64,000 nucleotides of DNA. Origin: Telopea speciosissima. Lineage: Eukaryota > Streptophyta > Magnoliopsida > Proteales > Proteaceae. The notes beneath the pieces were generated by a model, which saw only the letters and a list, made by a program, of their open reading frames with translations, made no database searches and was not told the origin of the DNA. Every line of letters begins with the position of its first letter. Positions within the stretch are counted from its first letter, which is position 1. The DNA is taken from the NCBI RefSeq assembly GCF_018873765.1, contig NC_057923.1, positions 10,428,413 through 10,492,412 on the forward strand, in the 5' to 3' direction. Of this stretch, positions 47,456 to 58,585 are shown piece by piece. A program made the translations under genes and the position numbers.

Positions 47456-47885
47456 AAGGGTATCTATCGGTTCGGTTCTCTAGAGTGTTGTTATAATCCG
47501 GAACTGAATCCGTTCTAAAATTCGATACTCAAATCAAACCTGTTCGATTTTAATTTGGTTTCGATTCGTATTCGGTTTTAAAATTCGATTCTATTAGGTT
47601 CTTACACGGTTTGGTTTGGTTTCGATTCATCTACTTAATTCATATATTATAATATACACACTATAATATTGTAGTGTAGTATAATATAATAGTATTATAA
47701 AATCAACTACTAATATCCAAATTCGGTCCAGTTTCGGTTCTAGAATTCGGTTCCTATGCTTGATCCAGAACCGAATCAGTTCTGAAATCTAATCCTCAAA
47801 TCTAACTGAATTTTATTTGGTTCGGTTCAATTTGACTTATTCAGTCCGGTTTGAGTTTCAGTTCCAATTCTAATTTGACACCCTT
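47456..47885. mobile_element. hAT-like MITE ('aagggtatc...gacaccctt' family)
   Basis: The termini aagggtatctatcggttcgg and the complement of aatttgacaccctt are the same family as 38054-38619. The interior is full of tcggttc/gaaccga-like repeats. The flanking pyrimidine-rich DNA (ttttccttc, actttcctt) may be an 8-9 bp target duplication but is too simple to prove. Confidence 0.6.
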
Positions 47886-47939
47886 ACTTTCCTTTCCTTA
47901 ACTTGGTTCCGATGGAACAGAAACAACTTACTGTTTTCA

Positions 47940-48510
47940 ATGTGAGCACCTTATTAATTCAGATGCGTCACACAAGAGCTTATGTGTAGGATTAATGACA
48001 TAGAAAAGAAACAAAAATAACAAACATATACACAAAAGACGAGATTTACGTGGTTTGGCAATACTATATAAATTCACATAATGATTTAATCTTCCACTAC
48101 AAAAGAAGAAAAACAATACAACCCTTGGCAATTTGTGTCTCAAATCCAAGTTTCGTGTACACCGTTTCTCTATTCCTTTTTCTCACTTAGTCACTCACTC
48201 CTTTTCATCACTTGGTGTTTCTACACCCTTAGTTTCTCTATTTTTTTTCCTCTTCTAAAATGTTGTTTTCTCTCCTTAGAGAAACCCACTACACACTTCT
48301 TCTAGTGTCTTTTGAAAAATTCCACATTACTTTATGACTTCAATCACCAACTACTTGCATTCTCTTGGAAGATTTCACTCTTCCACTTACTTGAAAGACC
48401 CAATTTCTCTTGAAAGCTTCAATCACTTGAAGACTCTTTACATTCAATTCTAATGAACAATCCAAATTAGACCATTGAACCAACCCATCAACCAGTCTAA
48501 ACAAAAGCCA
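47940..48510 (-). other. Possible LTR-like remnant
   Basis: It contains agatttacgtggtttggca near 48045, a motif frequent in LTR leaders, and a TTCACT/CTTGAA-rich tract. No boundaries or duplicated termini were found. Confidence 0.3.
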
Positions 48511-48525
48511 CCTTACCCAACATCT

Positions 48526-48895
48526 TTTTTTTTTTTTTTTTTTTTTTTTAATTTTATGAGAAAAGAGAAATATATTTATAAAACTAGACAAGTTTACATG
48601 GAAGGCTCTTGAGGGAAAGTAGTTTTCCCTTCAATGGCCTTGAGAGTTAGAAAACAAAGATAGCTACACAAAAAGTTTTCAGTACATAAAGTAAAAGGGG
48701 CGATTAAGAAGTTAGTTGTTAAGTCCGCTAGTTCCAAGTAACTGGATACCATAATCCAACAATTTGGATCGCGCCCAGGCAAGGGTAAGGCGGTCATTCC
48801 CCGCCTAGCTGTGTCTTGACAGTAGGGTCCTGCCGGGCCGCTCGACAGTAGAGGATCAGGGTCCATAATCCAAGGAATTCTAGTATTTGCAGTTA
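48526..48895 (-). mobile_element. Non-LTR retroelement insertion, minus strand, with poly(A)
   Basis: A T run (48526-48550, a poly(A) tail on the minus strand) begins the element. A 15 bp target duplication with one mismatch flanks it (48511-48525 ccttacccaacatct, 48896-48910 cctcacccaacatct). The ~350 bp body has no intact domain; it is a 5'-truncated LINE or a retrocopy. Confidence 0.75.
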
Positions 48896-48910
48896 CCTCA
48901 CCCAACATCT

Positions 48911-49490
48911 GGACAATGCCAACTCAAGAAACTCTATATTATGACCCAACTATACAATTGTAAAGAGACAGAATATATAGTCACAATAGCTTCATCAAAA
49001 AAATATATAGTTACAATAGCTTGATAGCCAAGAAAGATAAACATACAAGGAAAATAGAATCATACTAAATCTAGGAAAATATGGGTCCAACGATAAGAAA
49101 ACAGAGAGCCCCAACTCCGTTCCACTTTGAGGTCATACCTTTGGATGCTCAATCGCTCATTCGTAGAAAAGTAAATGTGAATTAATTAAAATAAACAATT
49201 TATTTTGAAATTCTCTTCCACATAGTATATGGAAAACACGTATGATAAGGAAACTCACAAAATAGAGTCCTCGCTGATATGGTTCAATAGATAATATTCC
49301 ATACTATTGAAATAGAAGACAAAAGTCTAAAATAGATTTGATGAAGGTGTGAAGAATGTTCCAAAAATAATAAGAATTTTTTACCTTTATGATTCTCCAA
49401 GATTTTTCTTCATAGGAATGAGTCAATGTCCAGTGTAGCAGCTATTTTTTTTTATAAAAAGTGCTAATTATTAAGGGGAAAAGATTGCCA
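48911..49490. other. Intergenic, nothing recognised
   Basis: AT-rich DNA with a doubled tatatagttacaatagctt motif at 48975 and 49003. No gene. Confidence 0.35.
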
Positions 49491-49509
49491 TGATGCCAAT
49501 GTGCAAATT

Positions 49510-50367
49510 AAGCAGAACAAAGACAAAATACATGATTTGTGACTTCAGTCAAACCAGCAGAGGTGATGAAGTGGTGAAATTTCAGGAACGAGAGTTACCA
49601 CAAAGTGAATGCTTTAAATATCTGGGATCAATCACTAACAAAGAGGGTGATATAGAGGATGATGTCTCCCACAGAATTAAAGTAGGATGGCTGAAATGGA
49701 GAGGTGCTTCGGGAGTGCTATGTGACAAACGCATGCCTGTTAAACTTAAGGAAAAATTCTACAGGACAGTAATAAGACCGGCCATGACCTATAGGGCGGA
49801 GTGTTGGGTAGTTAGGAAGAACAATATAGATAAGATGAGTGTAGCGGAGATGAGAATGTTGAGATGGATGTGTGGCTAGACCAGGAGAGATAGAGTAAGA
49901 AATGATTGTATTAGAACCGAATTGGGAGTTCCACCAATCCAAGAGAAGCTCCGCGAGAGCCGCTTGAGGTGGTATGGTCATGTACAACGGAGACCTATGG
50001 ATGCACCGGTAAGGAAGAGTGATCAGATTCAGGCTGACGGAGCTAAAAGAGGTAGGGGCAGGCCTAAAATGATTATGGGGGAAGTGGTAAGAAAGGATAT
50101 GCTTGTGGTAGGGCTCGATCCTAGTATGACAGCCGATAGAGTGGTGTGGAGGACAAAGACCTGTGTAGCCGACCCCTTATAGGGGAATGTTCCTGGGATG
50201 CTGCTTTGACTACGGCTTCGACTTCTCCCTTTACTCATTGTCTTTTTTACTTCATTTTACTCCTCTTACTCCCCTTTTACTTCTCTTATTTCTTTTACTG
50301 TCATAGTCTCTATCGGATCCATGTAGTCGACCCCATTTAGTTGGGATAAGGCTATGGTTGTTGTTGT
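49510..50367 (+). mobile_element. 5'-truncated RTE-type LINE with 19 bp target duplication
   Basis: Flanked by tgat.ccaatgtgcaaatt (49491-49509 and 50368-50386, one mismatch). A single reading frame runs to 50182 with one stop at 49877-49879. It contains the LINE reverse-transcriptase C-terminus (FKYLGSITNKEGDIEDDV, then CDKRMPVKLKEKFYRTVIRP), and after the stop RLRWYGHVQRRP and GRGRPK. The 3' end is ggatccatgtagtcgacccc, then a (gtt)n tail. It has only one nonsense codon and well-kept flanks, so it is relatively young. Confidence 0.9.
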
Positions 50368-50504
50368 TGATACCAATGTGCAAATTCTTACACACTTCCT
50401 CTCACATCCACCTATGGATCCTACACTATCTCTCCTCATTAAACCCCTTATTGGACGATTTGATTTCCCACCCACCTTTCATTGATGGAAAACTGCACTC
50501 TGAC

Positions 50505-50599
50505 TGTTAGAAAACTGGGATCAAAAGAAGAGGATAGAAATAAGGCCTGAGTCGAACGAGGTCATTCTGTCCTCTTCTTTTGATCCCAGTTTTCTAACA
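50505..50599. repeat. Perfect 30 bp inverted repeat, 35 bp spacer
   Basis: 50505-50534 (tgttagaaaactgggatc, then aaaagaagagga) is exactly repeated as its complement at 50570-50599. No terminal features of known MITEs are visible. Confidence 0.9.
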
Positions 50600-51060
50600 A
50601 TCTTAAGACAGTATTTGTACCCTCCTATTCCTGCAAAGGGTTGCAGCAAACCTGCCTCCCAAGATAAATCAGGCTGGACTGTTACTGGTTGCAGAGACAG
50701 TAACCACTGTGAAGCTATCAGAGATTTTAATATATTTGACTGAGAGAATTCGTGGCCCATTTATAGGCCCACAAGGCCTGTTCGGATGGGTCACACCCAT
50801 TGGCTCATATGGCTTGATCTGACAGGTCATGACTATTGGGTTGGGCTTTCATGGCTGTACGTGTGGGCTATAACCATTGGGCTCAACCTTGAACCAATGG
50901 TTCCACCCCCCTTTGATTAGCCACCGATCCAACAGTCGGATCGATCCTAAGCACCCTTTGATCAGACACCGTCGATCCTGAAAAGATTAAGGCGACATAC
51001 TGTGAAGTACGAAGTGCAAAGTGCAAAGTGCGCCATCAAAGCGCCACATTGCGCATCACG
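50600..51060. other. Unclassified, possible LTR remnant
   Basis: It has a ggctcatatgg/cccacaagg-type phrase style and a gtgcgccatcaaagcgccac stretch, but no boundaries or domains. Confidence 0.25.
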
Positions 51061-51071
51061 CCAAGATTTTT

Positions 51072-51238
51072 AAGAAAAAAGAACTCTGTCTAGGACTGTG
51101 GCCTACGTCAGTAGTCCCATGAGTCTATCTCTCTCCTTTCCATATGAAAAGACACTCATGCCCCCTTGTTTTGAGGAGAAGAGAGAGACATGGGAGTGCT
51201 GATGTAGGCCATACTCCTGGATAGAAAACTAACTCCCA
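51072..51238. repeat. Foldback MITE of the 'gggaaaaagaac' type
   Basis: The left arm has gactgtggcctacgtc and the right arm complement has gagtatggcctacatc. The inner catgagtctatctctctcc pairs with the gagagagacatggg region. The closest relative is 53143-53310. Confidence 0.65.
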
Positions 51239-52172
51239 TATTTTTAATAGGGATTGGATTAAAATCTTCTAAACATATAAAGAGGGACAAAGTTTTCCTC
51301 CACCCATAGAGGACAGCTCACCCACCATTCTAGGGTTTTAGTATGTTGCAAAATACCCTTCCTATAGCCATTTCTGCCCTCTCCTGCCCGTCGGTCAATG
51401 GGATCACTGTGGGTGGAGGGAAACTCTGTCCTATAAAGTGGTTCTTGAATTTGTTTTGTTTTTTAAAAGTTGTTGGGGACATTTTGATTTTTAAATTCAA
51501 TATGAAGTATTTAGTTATTTCCCCCTACCGAATCCATAACAAGCATTCCAATGGGAGCATTAAAGAACATAGGGGCTAAAGATCCTAAATATACCAAGTG
51601 ACCTAAAGGGTTTCTAGAATCCTCTCAAAAGTTTGCATTTTTGTTAAGGGTTTTCTTATCTAGTGAAATATAACACTTCACTATTTGCCATATAACACTT
51701 CACTATTTGCCACATAGCAGTACATGGATTAGTCCATGTGATAGAGGATCAATCAAACATCTTATTGGTGTAATTTCAGCTTAAAATGAGTAGAGGAAGT
51801 AGATAAAATTTCAAAAAATTCCATTTTGTATTTAATTTTCTTTTCCATTTGATGGCATGTTGATAATTTGACTACAATTGAATCAACGTTTGAACAAATT
51901 TCCTTGGTTACTTTGGACTAAAATTTGGTCATTGAGACGTATGTGGGGCCTTTTATCACATGGACAAACCCATATACTGCCAAGAGTGAAATAGTGAAGA
52001 ATTATATTTCACTAGGCATAATGACACCTAGAAGAAACCTTTTTTTTTTTTAAATCCCAAACAGTAGGCATTTGACAAAATAACCTTTCTTATCTACATT
52101 GAAAATGACAAAGCCAGAACCCAAAGATAAGATCCAACTTCGTAACGAGCAACACTTGAAATATATAAATTA
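51239..52172. other. Intergenic, nothing recognised
   Basis: AT-rich DNA. A segment at 51260-51430 (tttcctccacccatagagga, ctagggtttt) resembles 63285-63450, so it is part of a dispersed repeat. A doubled cacttcactatttgccat motif lies at 51671-51710 and recurs near 55338. Confidence 0.35.
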
Positions 52173-52356
52173 AGGGAGAAAGAACGCCACCTTGTCGTGT
52201 GTTGTGGCATGTACCTACACATAGACACAGTCAGGTGCAAAATGATCGTCACATTCCTGCCTTTTCATGAGGGCAGGGCGATCAATTCGCACTCGACTGT
52301 GTCTAGGAGCAAGTACACAACTACACGCCACAGCACACGACCGGGTGGCATTCCGA
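52173..52356. repeat. Foldback MITE of the 'gggaaaaagaac' type
   Basis: The left arm gccaccttgtcgtgtgttgtgg pairs with the right arm cacagcacacgaccgggtgg. The inner acacagtc/gactgtgt blocks also pair. Confidence 0.65.
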
Positions 52357-52784
52357 ACAATTGCCCACTTGCAGTCCCACTGATAACTATACCAGATCTT
52401 TTTCGGAAAAAAAAAAAGTCAGATTTTTTAGGTGAATGAGACAATATAAGCAAATGATGCTAAAAAAAATAGGCCCACCATGAGAAAACAATTGGCCCTA
52501 GGCCTGATCATTGGGTCCAAATTCCAGTCATGCCACAGGCCCCATCCTACCTAATAAATGGACTATCAATCTGGCCCAGTCATTAGTTAGTTCGGGCCAA
52601 AAATTACCTTTCCTATTAGGTCTATCAGTCTAATATCTGAAATCAATTCCTCTCATTTTGTTAACTAAAGTAGAAGTGATTGAAAATGAAGAGAAAAAAG
52701 AAAATCCATGATATATTTTTTAATTAATTAAAAAAAAAAGTGAGTTCTTTGAGCAAGTAGAATAGGAGAGAGCACGAAGGATCG

Positions 52785-52937
52785 GGATCCTCTGCTGCCA
52801 ACTGCCCGTGCGACTGGCGTGCAGCCTCACACAGGCAAGGGTAAAATGACAGCACTACCCACTGTCTGGGTGGAGTCCACGCCTTGCCTTTGTGAGGCTG
52901 CATGCCTGCCACACGAGCAGGCAACGGCAGAGGATCC
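52785..52937. repeat. Foldback element F7
   Basis: Arms 52785-52841 and 52880-52937 pair (ggatcctctgc, gcagcctcacacaggcaagg). The loop holds ctgggtggagtccac, resembling the loops at 2376-2427 and 55743-55797. Confidence 0.72.
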
Positions 52938-53142
52938 AAATTAATATTGGTGCACGAAACAATGAAACGGTTTTGTACACAAGGGGTAAAGATGTCATTT
53001 TATATGAGGAAGAGAAAGATAGAGAGAGGCTCGTTTACCCTCCACAATTAGCTTAGAAAACCTTTTCCCTTAAAAAAATGATGATGTCAATATCTATTCC
53101 CTCCCTCCATATTGCACAATAACAATGACAACAATATATTAC

Positions 53143-53310
53143 GGGAAAAAGAACTATGTTCGGGAGTGTGGTCTACGCCAACACTTCCATGAGTCTATCT
53201 CTCTCTTGCCATATGAAAAGAAACCTCTATCCCCTTGTTTTGTGGAGGAGAGAGATAAACACATGGGAGTGCTGACGTTGGTCACATTCCCGGACTGAAA
53301 ACTGCTTCCC
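53143..53310. repeat. Foldback MITE of the 'gggaaaaagaac' type
   Basis: The left arm ttcgggagtgtggtctacg pairs with the complement of the right arm (gacgttggtcacattcccgg). It is related to 51072-51238. Confidence 0.65.
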
Positions 53311-53534
53311 ATATAATACCCTCTCCCTCACGCTAACTTTAACAAATATTGACAGCCTTCCTTCTTTTTAAATGACCAGAAGATCTCTTTCTTGTTGATG
53401 GTGATTAAAAAATAACAAAGAAGAAGTTTAAGAAATTCGAAAAATGAAATTTCCATTCTTTTGACTGTAACGAAACAGTGATTATCCAAGAGTTCCTAAC
53501 TACTTTGAAAGACTGTCTAGGGTTTAATAGAGGG

Positions 53535-53690
53535 TTGACCTTGGCAGAACAATAAGATTGCTCCATTGTGATTTAATGGTCACGAATTCGAATTGGGTAA
53601 CAGTCTCTTCGCAAAGTGAAGATAAAGTTGCGTACGTTGTGACCTTCCCAGACCCACTGGGTATGCCTTTTAGTAGTCTTTTCTTTTCTA
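53535..53690 (+). mobile_element. Au-type SINE
   Basis: It carries ttggcagaacaataagattg, the B-box region (cacgaattcgaattggg), cagtctcttcgcaaag, then gaccttcccagacccactgg and gtatgcctttt. Part of the gcgggagcctcgtgca block is deleted relative to 11029-11172. Confidence 0.7.
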
Positions 53691-54570
53691 AATAAACAAT
53701 TGTTGTCAATATTGGCAGGACCAGGTAACGCAAACCTTTCTAAATTATCATATGGTTTAATTAGAATTTAATCAAAATTTTGTTTGATTTGTTCCTTGGC
53801 CTACTGATAATGATGTGAGATATGTCTAGAAGGGATTAGATTATGACCCTATATATCAGGAGGACAAAAGGTTTGTTGTCATCTTATCAACCATGAAAAT
53901 TGTTGGGGTATGATGTCTTATATTCCGTCATTTGCATTTGTCGTTAAGAGACCTTAGCCCCTTAATCTTGGGAACTCATTAATCACTGCTCATTTTACAG
54001 TCAAAGCTTTCGACTTAGACTTTATTGGTGGATATAATCCAAAACCGTAAGGAATTAAGTGAAGAGAACTCAAGTATATATGAACATGAACTAACCAATA
54101 TGAGATTGTAATTTTATAGCTCTTAACATCTCAACATTCCCCTTCACATGTAGTTTCAGTGCACCTGTTTCTACATGTAGATAGAGAACTTAGGGAAGAC
54201 AACAAAAAGATTTAGACTATGTTGGAGGGTCCAATCCAAATTAAATCTTAAGGTATTAGGTGGAGAGAACTCCTCAAATTTACGAAGACACCAAAGACCT
54301 GATCAAATTGATATGAGACAATAACTCTACAACACCCAATATCTCACAAGACCCAATAGAATATAGAAGATAAAGAAAAAGACTAGTTAAGGGTCTCTAA
54401 GCTTTTATTATGTACAGACTAGAGAGGACTACAGCTGCATATAGAATGAGTCCTACTTGCTCTTTTTATCTTATTCAAACTCATGTGTTGTGAGAAAACT
54501 TAAAAGACAAAAACAAAAACCCTAATGGATTGTGGATCCAAGGAGTGGTGAGTTCTATCCATTCATCCAC
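53691..54570. other. Downstream of gene B, repeat remnants
   Basis: Two related segments (ggaattaagtgaagagaact near 54048 and gtattaggtggagagaactc near 54250) lie in tandem and resemble 43800-43990. A short repeated stretch of a plant retroelement is likely. No gene. Confidence 0.35.
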
Positions 54571-54576
54571 TGGGGA

Positions 54577-54696
54577 AGAGAGGGTCCTTTAGAGTGGATA
54601 CTCATGGCCCATGTGCTGTTAACTTCCTCTTAATACAAATTCTCTTACAGGGTTTCCATCTAACTTGGCAAGAGAGGGTCCTTTAGAGTGGATACT
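54577..54696. repeat. 27 bp direct repeat spanning the gene B C-terminus
   Basis: agagagggtcctttagagtg plus gatactc occurs at 54670-54696, where it encodes part of the gene B C-terminus, and again at 54577-54603 in the 3' flank. Period 93 bp. Confidence 0.9.
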
Positions 54697-57600
54697 CCAG
54701 AGTCTGAAACACCTCTGTCCTCACCAGTAACCAATCTCTCTTCTTTGGCTTGTCCCCACATCACAGCATAAAATCCAAGAACTATGATTACTGCTCCAAT
54801 CACACTGCGTACAATAGATTTTCATGTATTGAAAGATGAGAGGATTTCAACTTTACTAAAGATGCAGAAAGTTAAGAGAAGAGAGAGAGAGAGAGAATAA
54901 CCTTCCAATATGAAGAACATCACCAAGGAAGATGACACTCATGATAACTGCAATAACGATTCCCAAGGGCTTGTACATGGCCACATATATTGGCCCTTTC
55001 ATGCGTAAGCACCATGTCAGTACTCCACTTGTCACTACTCCCCCGATTATAGCCTACAAGAATTTCATTCATTTATTTATTTGGTGGTGTTATAATCTAT
55101 ATCTTTTCTAGGGTTTTGAGGACGGGTCTTGGTGCAACGGTAAAGGTCACTCCAGTGTGATCAACTGGTCACAGGTTTCGAATTTGGAAATGGGTTCTAC
55201 AAAATCAGGGGTAAGACTACTTACATTATGACCTTCCCCAGACCCTGCAATGATGAGAGCCTCATGCACTAGTATACCCTTTTCTTATTATCTTTTTTAG
55301 GATTTTCTTTTCCATTACTATGTCTAGACTAATGCTTCACTATTTGCCTCATGATAATAGATGGGTTAGTCCATGTGATCAAGGACCAAGCAAACCAAGT
55401 GAACATCTCATTTAGTATAATTTCAATTTACAATAAATAGAGAAAGTAGCTAGAATTACAAAAGATATCAGTTTGTATTTTATATTAGGGAGAGGGATAG
55501 GCACATCATCCGAGTGGGCGATACCAATGGGGGCATAGGACGGGGCATCATACAAAAGGGGCAGGGGGTCATTTCAAAGGGTGGAGAGAGAGAGAGAGAG
55601 AGATAAAGTGAGCACTAGCTTGCGGTACACGAACAATGTGCCTAAGTTTTTCCCTTTATATTATATGAGAGAAGGTTTTCAGATCTGTCCCCTCCAATTC
55701 TCTGCCCGACCCAGTTTCCCAGTGCATGTAATAAGGGGGGTGTAATGGCCACCCTACCCCTGCCCGAACACTTTGCTTGGGTGGGGTCCACAGTACACCC
55801 CACCCCCCTTATTACAGGCACTGGGGGAAGTGGGCCAGGCAGGGAACTGGAGGAGATATTTTTCCAAGGGTTTTTTGAATAAACGGAACAATTTCATAAA
55901 AAGAGGGGTATAAAAGTCATTTCATGTGAGGAGAGAGATAGAGAGAGAAAGTGTTAGCCTGGATGGGGGCTACCCTGTAGCGCGATAGGGCATGTAGCGC
56001 ACATCTGATGGCTTGCAGCGCACAGGCACGCAGCCCAACATCCCACTCATATGTTGGGCTACGTGCCCATGCACTGTGGGCCATCAGATATGCGCTACGT
56101 ACATGCCCTATCGTGCTATAGAGGATCCAGATCCGTATTAGCCTACCCTCTACTAACTAGTGGCCCAGGATATTTTCCATCAATATCACTTGGTAATAGT
56201 TTTCATGCACGGCGTGCATTGAGTACAATTGGGTGGCCCCCCTATACAACAGAATCGATGGGAGAATCTCTCGTACACGAATCTTGTCCCCCCATCATAA
56301 ATAAGAGAAAAAGAAGGAAAGAGAAGACTTACTGAATAGAGAATAGCTATTAACTCAATACGGGTCCGGAGTATCCAAGCATTAATGTCCCTTTCTATGA
56401 AAAGAGTCACCACCGCACATTGAATGGTCCCAAATAAGCAGTAGAAAAATACTATGGTGGTCTCGTCTCTGTACTCCTTCACAGTTGCTGTCTGTAACAA
56501 AACCACACCAAAAAAAAAATATATAAAAAAAATATATATATATATATATATATATACATACATTATATGAAATCTCAGCCCCTAAGGGTAATTTCAGAAT
56601 TGAGGTTTGGTTTGGTTACAAGGAAAGGAAATTCACCTGAAGTATATTCCAAAGTGCAGAGAAGATACAAGTGAGTACCATGAAAAAGCCTCCAAGGACC
56701 CAATTAGCTGAGGTTGGCTCTGAGAAATAGTGAAGATTCAGGAGGTGATCAGATGGGTCCGAAGCTGCTGCAGGTGTCCTATTGATCATCATCATCATCA
56801 TCATTGGTGGTCCCTTGTACAGAGTCACTATGAATGCTCCTCCTACAGATGCTATGGTCCCCATCACTCTTGCTTGGCTGCTTCCCCTTCTCAAATCTAC
56901 CCTTTCCATCCTAGTTAATCACCACCAGACGAGGTTCATCAAAATTAGGGCACTCTATTCTTATTAACAATTATAAATTTAAAAAGAAAAAAGAATGCTG
57001 CACAGCAGCACCTTCTATGTCCTCTCAAATGGGGCAGTGAAATGATCACCCTACCCCTCCCCTTGCATGTTTGTGCAAGCACTTCAATTGACCCCTGCAC
57101 TAGTACGAGGACCATGCAACTTGGTAGCAAACCCCTTCCCAAATTTAAAATAGGGAGGAGATCTACACGCTCCTGGAATGTAGTGAAATTCCCAAATCTA
57201 AGTCAATAGGCAGCACCGGAAGAGATGTTGCACGGTTCATCAATAGTAGGACCTATTTTTCACATGAGAGAGATTTAAGAGGAGAGAATGTGACAGGACG
57301 GCGATATGTACAACCTTTTCCTTGATAAAATTTGGGGCAGTGTTCTCTGTTTAGGAGTGTGGCTCCTACACTTGCATGAGACCCAATCAACACCCCTCTT
57401 TTTGTTCAATATATGGGGGTAAGGAGGTCATTTTACAAGGAGAAAAATAGACACAAGATACAAAGCACAAAAGCCACGCTCACGGACAGAAAACTTCTTC
57501 CTTAAAATTCAGAGAAAAAGTTTCTCACCATGCCAATGTACTATTGCCTTCTCACATAATTTGTCTTTATTATTTTCTCTCACCTACCTTAACCATGCAA

Positions 57601-58553
57601 GTCCCACATGAATGATATCATTCTATGCACCATCATTGATGTGGAGTGAGAGATTCCCCCTTCACACTAGTGCCGTATCGAACCTCCCCCTAAAATTTCT
57701 AAGAGAGAGCGTAGAGGCCACGCATGCATGGTAACCGATGAGAACATGAGGTGGCATCTCAAGGGTGGAATTTCCACCTTTCATGGGGTTTGGCGATCAA
57801 ACCCCCCCCCCCCCCCCCCCCCACATCCAAACCCTATATTTATAAGAAAAAAGATGAAGAAAATGACACAACCAGCCGCACCCTTTTGATTAAAAATACA
57901 AAAAAATATCTTCCACATCCTTACCGAATCTCAATTAATTAAATGAAACTAATAAAAAAATAAACACCAGACATTGTTTATTATCACATTCTTTATCATA
58001 AGATATTAATATTAATATTATATTATTATATTCCCATGTATAACATAGAAGACCAAGTTTTCTTCAAACCACAATGGAGAAATTCCTTCACCGATTTTGA
58101 TTAATGGGGGTATATGATGATGTATCATCATGAGGGGGCGGATTTTGGCGTAATGGTAAAGTTGCTCCATTGTAACTTAATGATTGCGATTCTCCATATC
58201 CGATACAATAATACACTAAATTTTAAAAGATAAAGTTCTCTTCATCAGGAACGCAGGTACGCCAGACACATGGGATTGAGCGAAATAACCAACCCAACAC
58301 TCCCCCGGCGCCTCTGTCTCGCCCCATGTGGGCACTCCCGGACAGAGAACGTGCGCCAAAATTCTGTTCAGGGGCTGCTCTTTTGCATTGTGAATACGGT
58401 AAAAACGGTTATAAAGAAGTGTCTAATCCTATAACAAGAGAATCTCATGAAAACAAGTGTGGGGCTTCACAGAAAAGGACATGCAATGTTATCATAACAT
58501 AGCGTGAGACATCCATGTATGGGAGGGAAGGAGGACATGAGATGAGAGGAGTG

Positions 58554-58585
<32 letters not shown>

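Noticed and set aside
57803..57822. Run of about 20 C (and G runs at 59699 and 59781) as a structural signal
   Set aside because: Homopolymer runs of this kind are common in plant intergenic DNA and prone to sequencing error. Nothing around them supports a function.
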